64,000 bases of DNA from Hexactinellida sp. DTS-2022. Lineage: Eukaryota; Porifera; Hexactinellida. The first letter of the stretch is position 1; each line of letters opens with the position of its first letter. A program made the translations under genes and the position numbers. Shown in pieces: positions 33,707-43,136 of the stretch. The stretch covers positions 496,001 through 560,000 of the forward strand of contig JAPNXP010000002.1 in assembly GCA_028753945.1 (NCBI GenBank). Direction: 5' to 3'. Under the pieces are notes generated by a model. It had not been told where the DNA came from, ran no database searches, and worked only from the letters and a program-made list of their open reading frames with translations.

Positions 33707-36163
33707 TCACTTTAGCTTTCTCCATAGCGACACTGCTCCTATTCCCAATACGAACCCTACAGTCAGGGCTCCTATTATCAGCCCCCCTCCCCCCCTGGCC
33801 CTAGGGGGGGACCCAGGGGGCGAAACCGCGTCGCTGTCGGCTGCCCAGCCTATCGATCTGGGAATAGCTCGCTTCCACTTCGCGTACCTCGCGTCTCGGT
33901 CCTCAGGGGTCACGGACGGTTCGAAAGTGTCCGAATTTCTATTTTTAAGAACGCCGATATCCCAGAGCCCCACCGCCAGCCCGGCAGCCACCGCCGCGCC
34001 CAGAGCGGTGCTCTGTTTCATTTCCGGTCGCACCACCGATATTCCTAGCAGGTCAGCCTGCAGCTGCATTAACAGGTCGTTAGCAGTCATGCCTCCGTCT
34101 ACCTACAGTATTGCATTAGTCATTAGGTATTGTTATAGTAGCACTAGTTATATGGCACTAATTAGTTATAGTGGCACTATTAGTTATAGTATTGTTATAC
34201 AGTGGATGTCGGATATAAGCACACCGGTTATAAGAACATATCGGGTATAAGAACACTATGTTGGAAAACGGTTGCCATATACCCTATATAATTTATGTCG
34301 GTTATAAGAACATCAAGTGTAGTTCCCGACGATGTGCTTATAACCGGCATCCACTGTAGTAGCATTAGTTATAGTGGCACTAGTAGCACTATTAGTTATA
34401 CTGTTGTTTGTTAGGTACATGTAATAGGATATTATCCAATACACATGTGCACACCACGATAATCCGAATCTGAAAGAATACAGTCAGGTCTGACGTCTGC
34501 TTATTGTGAATAAGTTTTATTATGAACAAGAACCTACTGTATTTCTAATAAAAAGGGGAAATAACTAAGTCCACTAGATGTTTTGTTCAAATTAAAAAAG
34601 TTTGAATCACTTTGGTTCGGATTATCGAGGTTCTCATTATATAGATGTCTATAGAAAGTGTATTACTTCACTAATCGGAACGAATGCACTACAGTAGAAC
34701 CTGCAGAAACGGGGTGCCAGGGACGGAAGGTCTTAGCACCCCGATTCCCCGTTTGTGGAGGTTCATTTATGTGGGACTAGGAATTTGCTGCATTTTTTTA
34801 ACCCAATTTTCAGAGGATCCCCGTTTCCGTTTCCACAGGTCCCGTTTGTGGTGGTTCCACTGTAATCATGTTCGTATTAGATATGCCTACTGCTAGCCTA
34901 CTGTACATACAAACGTGCCTGTAAGGAAGACAGATGTATTCCAGAATCCTGCGTCATCGCCTCGAGAATCTCCCTGGTCATAAAGCAAACGGATTCCAGA
35001 ACGGCCCTAGCCAGGTGCCGCTTGTCGGAATAAGCCGTCAGTCCTATAATCATCCCCCTTGCGTCCGAGGCCCAGTGGGGCGCGTACAAACCCGAGAACG
35101 CCGGAACAAAGTAGACCCCCCCGGTGTCCGTAACCTGTCTGGCTAGCGTTTCTATCTCCGCCGAATCGGTGATAAGATTCAGGTTATCTCGAAACCACCT
35201 CACTATGTCCCCAGCCTGGGCTATGGACCCCTCTAGTGCGTACACAGCGCACTGCTCGGGCCCCAGTTTATACCCTACGGTCGTAAGCAGCCCGTGCTCC
35301 GAGAATGCCGGCTGTAAACCGGTGTTATACAGCATAAAGCAGCCGGTACCGTACGTGCTCTTGGCCTCCCCCTTCGAGAAGCAGCCCTGTCCCACCAGGG
35401 CCGCGCTCTGGTCCCCGAGACACCCGCTTATCCGGACCCCCTTTAGCTCGCCCCCCACCACGCGGCCGTACACCTCAGAGCTGCTACGAATCTCCGGCAG
35501 GATGCTCTTGGGAATCCCAAAGAACTCCAGCAGCTCATCGTCCCATTGGAGTGTATTTATATTCATAAGCATCGTTCGACTGGCATTAGTCACATCGGTG
35601 ACATGTTGTTCAGTTAGGTTCCAAATTAGCCAAGTGTCCACTGTACCGAATATGCATCTATCCTCCTCTATCGCTTCTCGCACTAATTCTACGTTATCGA
35701 TGAGCCAGCGTATCTTCAATGCACTGAAGTATGGATGTATAGGGAGCCCGCATATGTGCTGAAAAGCGTTCTTATTCTTAGTTTTAGTTTTCTGAATGAA
35801 TTCCTCCGCTAATTGTGTTGTTCTTAAATCGCACCAAACAATGGCGGGCCCGAGGGGCCGACCGGTCATTTTATCCCACAATATAGTTGTCTCCCTCTGG
35901 TTTGCAATTCCAATCGCCTTAACCTGTTCCCTGGTAACACCCCCCTCTTCAAACACTTTCGCAATGCATTCTTGTACTGAGGCTATTATTCTGCCCGGGT
36001 GTTGTTGGAACCAGCCTTCGTGCGGACAGTCGTGCGGCACTTCTATCTGGTGCGACCTGAACACGGAGCCGTCCGTGGGGTCGAATAGGAGGAAGCGGGA
36101 ACTGGAGGTGCCCTGGTCTATAGACCCGATTAGGCTAATGCTGTTGTCGGGTGAGCTCTGCAT
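33707..36163 (-). CDS. GK: Glycerol kinase with C-terminal membrane anchor
   Basis: Two exons, 34907-36163 and 33707-34102, joined in phase 0 within the LYVDGGMTAND block; 550 residues. FGGY-kinase features: IGSIDQGTSSSRF at the N-terminus, GIANQRETTILWD, VWCDLRTT, STYGTGCFML, and the second-domain MTREILEAM and VDGGMTANDLLMQLQADLL. A hydrophobic tail (GLIIGALTVGFVLGIGAVSLW, then RKLK) resembles the mitochondrial outer-membrane anchor found on some vertebrate isoforms. It phosphorylates glycerol to glycerol 3-phosphate. The ATG at 36163 (MQSSPDN) is chosen; an upstream in-frame ATG adds a segment without homology. The intron carries two MITEs and a partial third. Confidence 0.9.
34200..34356. 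repeat. MITE family 2
   Basis: CAGTGGATGTCGGATATAAG to TTATAACCGGCATCCACTG, in the GK intron. Confidence 0.9.
34692..34862. repeat. MITE family 8 (GAACCTGCAGAAACGGGG type)
   Basis: CAGTAGAACCTGCAGAAACGG to CGTTTGTGGTGGTTCCACTG, in the GK intron. Only one copy is seen here. Confidence 0.75.
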
Positions 36164-36554
36164 ATAGGGGGGTATAGAGGCTATTTGATAGCGTATTAAC
36201 TGGGGGGGGGTGTAGTGAGAATTATACGATAGGACAAAGTAAACAAACAAAACAAGTAGCAAGCAAACTAAGTAACTAAGTAAGTAACTAACTAACTAGC
36301 TAACCAACAAACAAACAAACAAACTACTAACAAACTAACAAACAAACAAACAAGCATACAATCAAACTAACTAACTAACAAATTAACTAACTAACTAAAT
36401 AACAAACAAACAAACAAACTAACAAATTAACTTACTAACTAACAAACAAACAAACAACAAATAAACTTATAGCGTACGTACAAATATCCAAACAAATTGA
36501 TATTTAATGTAGATTTCTAAAAACTAACTCTGTCATTATTACGATAGCCTAACA
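36164..36554. repeat. Simple repeats, AACT/AAAC-rich
   Basis: About 36235-36465 is a degenerate run of AACT and AAAC units upstream of glycerol kinase, without gene content. Confidence 0.85.
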
Positions 36555-36622
36555 TTGATAAAATATCTATATAAGCTACAGGATCAATTCAACCTAATCG
36601 CTGACCGAACAAATAAGGATTG

Positions 36623-36904
36623 TTATTTATCGGTTGATTCCTTGGCCGGAATTTCTACCTTTTTCGGGACTTCTACTTTGTCCGGAATCACTTCTACCTT
36701 TTTCGGGACTTCTACTTTGTCCGGAATTACTTCTACTTTGTCCGGAAGTTCTACTTTGTCCGGAATTTTTTCTACCTTTTCCGGACTCGCTTTCTTCTCC
36801 GTGGGGACGGGGTCACTGGAGGAAATAGAATCTGAAGGGGGCTCTACCTCTAGGTTCGGGATAGCTGTCGGATAAACAACAACAATAAATACAACAACAA
36901 ACAA
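36623..36904 (-). CDS. Repetitive acidic/basic ORF or single exon
   Basis: 93-codon ORF whose second half repeats PDKVEV / PKKVEV / PEKVEK units, encoded by a minisatellite of TCTACTTTGTCCGGAA-like units at 36645-36785. The pyrimidine-rich stretch ending TTTATCCGACAG at 36868 is a good splice acceptor, so it may be a terminal exon starting at about 36867 with an unknown 5' part. No family recognised. Confidence 0.3.
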   Translation of the reverse strand: MFVVVFIVVVYPTAIPNLEVEPPSDSISSSDPVPTEKKASPEKVEKIPDKVELPDKVEVIPDKVEVPKKVEVIPDKVEVPKKVEIPAKESTDK

Positions 36905-36973
36905 ATATCGTATATAAGTAGACTCTTGTTAATAATACGAACACTGTACTAGATGTCAAATCTGTTCGTATTT

Positions 36974-37129
36974 TGAGTAGAACCTCGTTAGTACGAACAC
37001 GGTTAATACGAACACTATTTCAGTCCCTTCAAAGCCTTTCCAATACAAATGTTATCGGTTAATACGAATTCAAGATAAGGCGAACGCATTTGACGGTCTC
37101 TTGGTGTTCGTACTAACGAGGTTCTACTT
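36974..37129. repeat. MITE family 1
   Basis: AGTAGAACCTCGTTAGTACG to CTAACGAGGTTCTACTT. Confidence 0.8.
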
Positions 37130-37260
37130 TATATAGAATTCGTATTAACCGGAGTCCACTGTGATGAATTGCATACCCATTATAACATTTCTAACAAGCA
37201 TTACCCGTCAAATGCCGTATATAATATATTAACATTAAACAGAGGATACACTTAGTCAGC

Positions 37261-38442
37261 TTATTGAGCAGATCTCGCGAATACTACCACCATTGGTTTC
37301 CCGTTAAGAATGTACCCATTCGTGTCCTCCATCGCCCTGAGAGCGACCTCAGGACCGGACATACCTACGAACGCCTGTCCACGCATTCTCCCCGACTGCA
37401 TTAGAGTTATTACGTAGCTCCCACATTCCAATTGACCGCCGGGGTTGCCATACCGCCCGTATATAACCTCTAGGTCTCTATGCACAGTGCTTCTAGCAAG
37501 GTTCTTAACGTACAGACGGGAGGAAGCGGGCCCACGGGAATAGTGTCTGAACAGAGAATTATTCCGCATTTCCGAAGGAGACAGTCTGTTTATTCTCAGC
37601 TCACTCTCTGATATGAAAGGTCCTAGATACGCAGCTGGCTCAATGGAATGTTCCTCTGTTGTATCAGTTGTTGTATTCTGTTTCTGTAAAGTCCCGAATG
37701 GGAGTGGGGTATCAAATGACGTGTACAACTCGCCCTGCTTACTACTCCCCAAATGAGAAGTTAGTTTAATATCAATCCTCTTTATAACACCTGTATTACT
37801 AGACTGGTCAGCTCTCTTGTTAAGTATTCCCTGTATGCTCACATGTCCGTGTGGCAGAGGTGTGTAGCGAGCCCTCAGGGGCTCCAAATCCGGATCGGGG
37901 TCAATTAGGGGATCAATAAGAGGGCCAGGGGACAGTATGGTTGTCATAGGAACGGTAGAATGTGTATCTTCTGTTACGAAAGGTGGAGGGAGTTTCATTC
38001 TATTCATAGTGTGCAATACATTTGTGTATAGTTCCTCGTTAGTAGCAATCGAGTTAGAAATGTTTTTGAGAGTTCCTTGGTTTATTTTAGGATATTTGTA
38101 AGTTAAATCTGAAACTGTGTCAGTAGGGACTGGAATAGAAGTGTCCGGACAAATTGCATTAATATTCGCCTGTTGTTCCAACTTGTGTGTGGCCCATAAC
38201 ACGATTAATCTGGCGCCTAAGACCTCCAATTGGTGGAGACGAGTCATGGCTAACTTTGCTTCGTTGCGGTTAATAAAGTTAGCGAAAGCAGCCCGCTTCA
38301 TTTTACCGAACTGAGACATGACGTCAACATGGATAGCCCCGAAGGTGTGAAGAAAGCTAAGCGTGTCTTCGGGGGAGAATTGGGCGGGGAAACACTTGAC
38401 AAACAAGCGACAACTCGTGTCTAGGAATGGTGTGACATCCAT
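37261..38442 (-). CDS. RNPC3: RNPC3, U11/U12-65K minor spliceosome protein
   Basis: Intronless, 393 residues (human about 517). RRM1 at about 10-85 (CRLFVKCFPAQFSPEDTL, FGKMKRAAFANF, MTRLHQLEVLGARL) and RRM2 at about 305-390 (SSRLYVKNLARS, GRMRGQAFVGM, NGYILNGKPMVVVFARS). Between them lie the conserved VLHTMNRMKLPPPF and LSPSEMRNNSLFRHY blocks specific to the 65K protein, so this is not a generic RRM protein. In vertebrates it bridges U11 and U12 snRNPs and binds U12 stem-loop III. The acidic middle region of the human protein is shortened. I start at the ATG at 38442 (MDVTPFLD); upstream codons are not conserved and run into a MITE. Confidence 0.88.
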   Translation of the reverse strand: MDVTPFLDTSCRLFVKCFPAQFSPEDTLSFLHTFGAIHVDVMSQFGKMKRAAFANFINRNEAKLAMTRLHQLEVLGARLIVLWATHKLEQQANINAICPDTSIPVPTDTVSDLTYKYPKINQGTLKNISNSIATNEELYTNVLHTMNRMKLPPPFVTEDTHSTVPMTTILSPGPLIDPLIDPDPDLEPLRARYTPLPHGHVSIQGILNKRADQSSNTGVIKRIDIKLTSHLGSSKQGELYTSFDTPLPFGTLQKQNTTTDTTEEHSIEPAAYLGPFISESELRINRLSPSEMRNNSLFRHYSRGPASSRLYVKNLARSTVHRDLEVIYGRYGNPGGQLECGSYVITLMQSGRMRGQAFVGMSGPEVALRAMEDTNGYILNGKPMVVVFARSAQ

Positions 38443-38563
38443 GGGATCAGCTGACTGAGCAATAATAGCATTATAAATAGAAGCGTATATAGTATAAAGT
38501 GAGTAATTGTAGGAAACTAGTTTAGTGGGAATAATTTGAGTCACATAAATAAAATGGTTCGTA

Positions 38564-38737
38564 CAGTAGAACTTCGTTAGTACGAACACGGTAAATACGA
38601 AATTCCGGTTAATACGAACACTATTTTCTGTCCCTTCAATGCCTTTTCAATACAAATAATATTAGTTAATACGAATTCCGGATAAGGCGAAAGCATTTTG
38701 ACGGTCCCCTGGTGTTCGTCTTAACGAGGTTCTACTG
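38564..38737. repeat. MITE family 1
   Basis: CAGTAGAACTTCGTTAGTACG to TTAACGAGGTTCTACTG, upstream of RNPC3. Confidence 0.85.
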
Positions 38738-38855
38738 TATTTTAAAATAATTTGTAAATAACAAATATGTTGGCAAACAGACATAGATAGTATAATAAAC
38801 ACTTCGTTTGTTCATATAGCCAATTACACATAAGATTATATATAAACCATAAATA

Positions 38856-40575
38856 TTATTTTATTGACAAACCTTCGTCGTCGCTGTCATCCAAATCATC
38901 TCCCATGTCTCCTCCCATGTCTCCCATTCCGCCCATGTCCATATCCTAGTAACGGTATTGTCAATAAGGAATGCATAATACAGGTGAAACCGGTTTTTTC
39001 TAACAATTGCTTTTCAGAAAAAAATAATAAGAAAAAAATCCCGATAGAAAATACTAGCATAGTTGGAATTTCTTACAAAAGATTGTATCACAAATAGTTA
39101 ATATAAACTGCTAAGTTAAAATAACCCCAGTTAGAATAAACCAGTTTCGACTGTAGCAGTCAAACAATAACTTACCCCCATGTTTCCGAAATCCATGCCT
39201 CCCATTCCTCCCATGCCACCCATACCTGGCATGCCTCCCATTCCACCCATACCGCCCATTCCACCCATTCCTCCCATACCACCCATACCACCGCCCATCT
39301 ATAAGGTAAATAACAACAATAATAACAATAACAACAACAATACAGTACACCCTCGCTAGTCCGAACAGGAGATCCAAAACTAATTTTAGTATAAATTTGG
39401 GAATTAAAAAATATATATTTGTACATTCAATGTTATAAAAAAATAAGTCTCAGACAAGTATTTATGTAGTATACTATATGTTTAGTTTGGATAAATTTGG
39501 TTTGGATTATCGGGGTCTCATTTTATAGTCTCATTTATGACATGCCGAAAAAATCAAAAATTGCAGCCTGTGCCGAAAGTATTTCCTTTGGGCACTACTA
39601 GTTACCCAAAATGTAGTGCCTCCAAAGGGAAATGCGTCGGCACAGGCTGCAATTTGCGATTTTTTTTTGTTGCATCGAACACCTCTGTTCGGGTTTGCGA
39701 GGGTGTACTGCTATACTATAACAACAACAACAACAATAACAATAACAACAAACTCTACATACATCCATATCGTGATCAGATTCATCTTCGTCTTGCCATT
39801 TCGAGAAATCTGTTTTCACAAAATGTGCCTATAATATACACAAACAATAACAAGTCACATATATATAGTGTTTGTGTTGTTGTTTACCTTTTGTTTATGC
39901 TTGAGCAGTCGCGGCCAATACCCGCCCTTCTCCTTTCTCTTCAGGACAAAGTAGATCCCTCTGGGGGTGTTGGTGACCTCACACTTATCAGGAACAACCT
40001 CTTCGAATAAATACAGAGTAGACGAGTGAGTGACTCCCTCTCCGTCAGTTGCACTAAGCATACGGGAATAGTAAAATCATTGTTATATCTACTATTCTAT
40101 AGTGAACTCTCGTTATAATGAAGTACTGGGACCTGTAAATTCCTTCGCTATATCCGGATATTAGTTATAAGCGGATAATAAGTAATGCATTTAGTGCTCT
40201 GGGGGAAATATCAATTTCGTTATAAGCGGTTAGTTCACTGTATTAATTTTTTGATCAACAATTATAAAGTAATCAAATGTTGGATTGTTGGATTGTTATA
40301 TTTACTATTAGCTTTGGACAAGCAATATAAATTATTTACTGTTGCTGTTTACTAAGTGGCTTACTTGAATGTAAGTGAGTTTGCTTCAATCTTCTGCTTG
40401 ATGTCTTTCGAATCGAATATTCGAGCTGTTAGAAGTACGCTGTCATTACGGGGCGCCCATTCCCATGAAAAGGTAGCGCTAAAAGAAATATAGATTATTC
40501 TCAAATATAGATTGTTGTTATTGTTGTTGTTTATCTGTTTACTTACCTAGACATCTGTTCGTCACCTGCAGCCAT
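38856..40575 (-). CDS. PTGES3: p23 co-chaperone / PTGES3 with Gly-Met-rich tail
   Basis: Six exons (40547-40575, 40365-40478, 39888-40053, 39763-39828, 39176-39298, 38856-38945); phases close to 195 residues. The CS domain shows FSWEWAPRND, RIFDSKDIKQKIEANSLTF and the p23 signature WPRLLKHKQK followed by FVKTDFSKWQDEDESD. p23 stabilises the ATP-bound closed HSP90 complex. The tail after residue 125 is a GGM repeat (MGGGMGGMGGMGG...), encoded by one exon, ending in an acidic stretch (DDLDDSDDE). Gly-Met tails are known from some invertebrate, plant and fungal p23 proteins and from chaperone partners. Introns 2 and 5 hold single MITEs and intron 4 a nested fold-back. Confidence 0.85.
38981..39153. 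repeat. MITE family 5
   Basis: CAGGTGAAACCGGTTTTTTC to AACCAGTTTCGACTG, in p23 intron 5. Confidence 0.75.
39343..39710. repeat. Pogo-like MITE (ACACCCTCGCTAGTCCGAAC type) with inner fold-back
   Basis: Ends CAGTACACCCTCGCTAGTCC and GTTTGCGAGGGTGTACTG match over about 18 bp. An inverted repeat at about 39546-39668 (GCAGCCTGTGCCGA... and TCGGCACAGGCTGC) sits inside it. Located in p23 intron 4. Confidence 0.7.
40100..40240. repeat. MITE family 4
   Basis: AGTGAACTCTCGTTATAATG to GCGGTTAGTTCACTG, in p23 intron 2. Confidence 0.8.
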
Positions 40576-40933
40576 GCTAACTAATTGCTCAAACAAAATA
40601 TACCAAAATATGAGAGTGTTTGAAAACAGGAATAGACAGTTCTACTTGTTTATGAAATACTAGTTTATTTTACCAGGGAACATTGCTTGTAATAGAATCC
40701 TATATAGCGAACTGAAATGGCTTTACTTGGTAAAATATTCATTTCATGAATGTGGCTTTGTAAGAAATAATTTGATTATTAATCTAATTAAAACAAGTGA
40801 CAACTGTTAAAATAGTTGCATTCAAGGAACAACAACCAAATCGTATCTATTTATGCAATATTATACTACCACAGTGCCATAGTAGGTTCAAGATATACTA
40901 TAATTAAATTACTTTCAAAATCCTAATCAAGAA
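40576..40933. other. Divergent intergenic region p23 / aquaporin-like gene
   Basis: 358 bp between the p23 start (-) and the channel start (+). No repeat recognised; probably the promoters of both. Confidence 0.5.
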
Positions 40934-41749
40934 ATGGAAACGAAACAAACGGACATATTTAATCCTTTCCAAAGCCCACAACTACAAGGTGGTATCATTG
41001 GAATATTCCTTACATACCTAACCTGCTCTCTCGTAACCATGGCATCACGACAGTTCATAAGAAACAAGACTTACAAAACAGCCATACTCACATCCGTTCG
41101 AACAATAAATTTCATTTCTTGGTCGATTATCCTATTTTTCATGAGTCTACATATTCCATTGGTGTACACTCAGATTATTCTAGGGCTACAAATCGCATGC
41201 GTTATTTGGATATTCGACGAAGCCCCATTTTCGCCATGTGGCGTATACAGTGCATTCTTAGAAAACCATATTACAACCCGCCAAACATTCGTAATACTGA
41301 TACTACAGTTTATAACGGCACCAATCGGGATATTAATTGCCGATTTTTATTTGTACCATTTCTTCACAGATTCGCATACCTGGGTTGGTTGGATTGTGGA
41401 ATATAAAGATGCGCCAATTAAGTTTATGAATGTATCATTCGTGCAGGCATTCATTATAGAAATGATCGCACCGGCATTGCTAAGCTTAACTGCTTACGTC
41501 ACTAAAAACCATATAATCTACACCGCACTTGTATGTTCCGAAGTTGTGCTGCTTAACGTGATGTGCGCGACTAGAACGGGGTTCTTCATAAACCCACTTA
41601 ACGCGACTGTATTTATGCTATTGTACGGAGTAGGCTGGAGTTATAGCGAGCTATTTATAGTATACTGGATCGCACCTATGCTTGGTACTTGGGTGGCAGT
41701 GGGATTAATCGGAAATAGATTCGTAAAGGAAAGAGAAAAACTGCCGTAA
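40934..41749 (+). CDS. Aquaporin-like channel, AQP11/12 (superaquaporin) type
   Basis: Intronless, 271 residues, six membrane segments. The position of the first pore motif reads SPC (100-102, in DEAPFSPCGVYSAFLE) and the second NPL (220-222, in FINPLNATVFMLLYGVGW). AQP11 and AQP12 are the family members with altered first motifs (NPC, NPT), and the spacing, short termini and the HFIVYW-like stretch (ELFIVYWIAPMLGTWVAV) suit them. Loss of the Asn in motif 1 and of the Ala in motif 2 is unusual even there. Function could be water, glycerol or peroxide transport across internal membranes. Another six-TM family cannot be ruled out. Confidence 0.55.
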   Translation: METKQTDIFNPFQSPQLQGGIIGIFLTYLTCSLVTMASRQFIRNKTYKTAILTSVRTINFISWSIILFFMSLHIPLVYTQIILGLQIACVIWIFDEAPFSPCGVYSAFLENHITTRQTFVILILQFITAPIGILIADFYLYHFFTDSHTWVGWIVEYKDAPIKFMNVSFVQAFIIEMIAPALLSLTAYVTKNHIIYTALVCSEVVLLNVMCATRTGFFINPLNATVFMLLYGVGWSYSELFIVYWIAPMLGTWVAVGLIGNRFVKEREKLP

Positions 41750-42201
41750 AGATTGTTAGTTGTTTATAGGCTAGTTTGTAGTTTGTGAAATGCGAAATAG
41801 AATGTAATCGGTTTTTGTATACAATAATTATATCCGAAGGGAATTTTTGTGTGTCGAAATAAATCTTGTAATTTTATAATTTTATATCATGTATTACTAA
41901 GACAATGGTTGAAATGAATTAAGCCAATAATTATAAAATAACACCTCGAATTACGTAATGGACTCAACCTGTTAATAAAGTGACAATACATACAATTTAG
42001 AATATCATGTAAAAACACTATAATATAATAGATGGGGAATACACAACAACAACTCCAATAAGCAGACCCATCAATCTACTAACCGTGTAAGTTGGTAAAT
42101 AGCTAAATTCAAAATCAACTAACTTAAATTAGTACAGAGATTTATATAGTAATTCTAGTGATAGCTATTCTACATGTGTCCAGTATTCACGCCGTTAGTT
42201 G
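41750..42201. other. Convergent 3' flanks of channel and elongin B genes
   Basis: AT-rich; an AATAAA lies near 41859. No other features. Confidence 0.5.
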
Positions 42202-42534
42202 TCACTTGTTGTCAGAGGTTTTCATCACGTCAGGAAGTTCCGGAGGGGAGGTGTAGACATCCGGTTTCTCGAAAGGTTCCCACAGTCCCTCCACTTTGAA
42301 CTGCATGTATAGGGTAAGAGGCTCCTGGGGTTTGGCATTGTCAGACGTCACGCCTTGGTCCTTGAGGGTCTTGTTATCCTCCAAGAGGGTCTCGTCTTTA
42401 TAAATCTTAATTTCGTCAGCCTCCTTCTTTGCCAGAACAGAAAGAGCTTTCTTGAATTCTAGCAGAGTCGCTGATTCCTTGGTGTCGATGAAAATCGTAG
42501 TTTTCTTTCGACGAATTGTCAGATAAATATCCAT
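42202..42534 (-). CDS. ELOB: Elongin B
   Basis: Intronless, 110 residues (human 118). Ubiquitin-like fold with MDIYLTIRRKKTTIF, KESATLLEFKKAL, IYKDETLLEDNKTL and the diagnostic C-terminal SPPELPDVMK. It pairs with elongin C in the elongin transcription factor and in Cullin-2/5 SOCS-box and VHL ubiquitin ligases. Confidence 0.95.
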   Translation of the reverse strand: MDIYLTIRRKKTTIFIDTKESATLLEFKKALSVLAKKEADEIKIYKDETLLEDNKTLKDQGVTSDNAKPQEPLTLYMQFKVEGLWEPFEKPDVYTSPPELPDVMKTSDNK

Positions 42535-43136
42535 GAGTAGAGTGAGACTAATAATATTCCTATTCTCAAGCTAATGGGATTATATTACACTCAGCAGCCT
42601 AATTCACAGCAAGTTATTAGGTTACATACTATAGTTAGTTATAAGCTACATACTTAATCCGTGTATTTGCTTGTAATGTTACGCATGCAGTTTAGTTATA
42701 CTGTGGCATCGTTTGTAATATTCTAGAATGTTCTATTGTGAAATATGCAAAAAATATTACGACATTTGCTATAGAATAATATACAGTACAACCTCGTTAG
42801 TAGGAACACCAGGGGACCATTAAAATGTGTTCGCCTTATCCGGGATTCGTATTAACCAATGTCAATAGTATTGAAAAGGCTTTGAAGAGGACCGAAATAG
42901 TGTTCATATAAACCATGTTCGTATTTACTGATATCATTTGTATTGAAAAGGCTTTGAAGGGGACTAAAAACTAAAAAATGTTCGTAAAAACCGTAATTTC
43001 GTATAACACATGCTCGTAATAACGAAGTTCTATTGTATTCCCAAAATATATTTATCATATTTGAATTAAAATCTGCTTTAATATCAAGAGCTGGCTTCAA
43101 ATAAACAAATTGTTGACAACAAATACAAACACTCTT
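42535..43136. other. Spacer with composite family-1 MITE
   Basis: Holds the element at 42784-43035; nothing else recognised. Confidence 0.6.
42784..43035. repeat. MITE family 1, internally duplicated
   Basis: CAGTACAACCTCGTTAGTAG to ATAACGAAGTTCTATTG. The block GAAAAGGCTTTGAAG occurs twice, so one inner part was duplicated. Confidence 0.8.

Noticed and set aside
35124-35762. 212-codon plus-strand ORF
   Set aside because: Lies entirely antisense to glycerol kinase; a shadow of its codon usage.
39537-40010. 157-codon plus-strand ORF with poly-Asn
   Set aside because: Crosses a MITE, an AAC repeat and an antisense p23 exon.
42852-43100. 82-codon ORF with duplicated segment
   Set aside because: Derived from an internally duplicated family-1 MITE.
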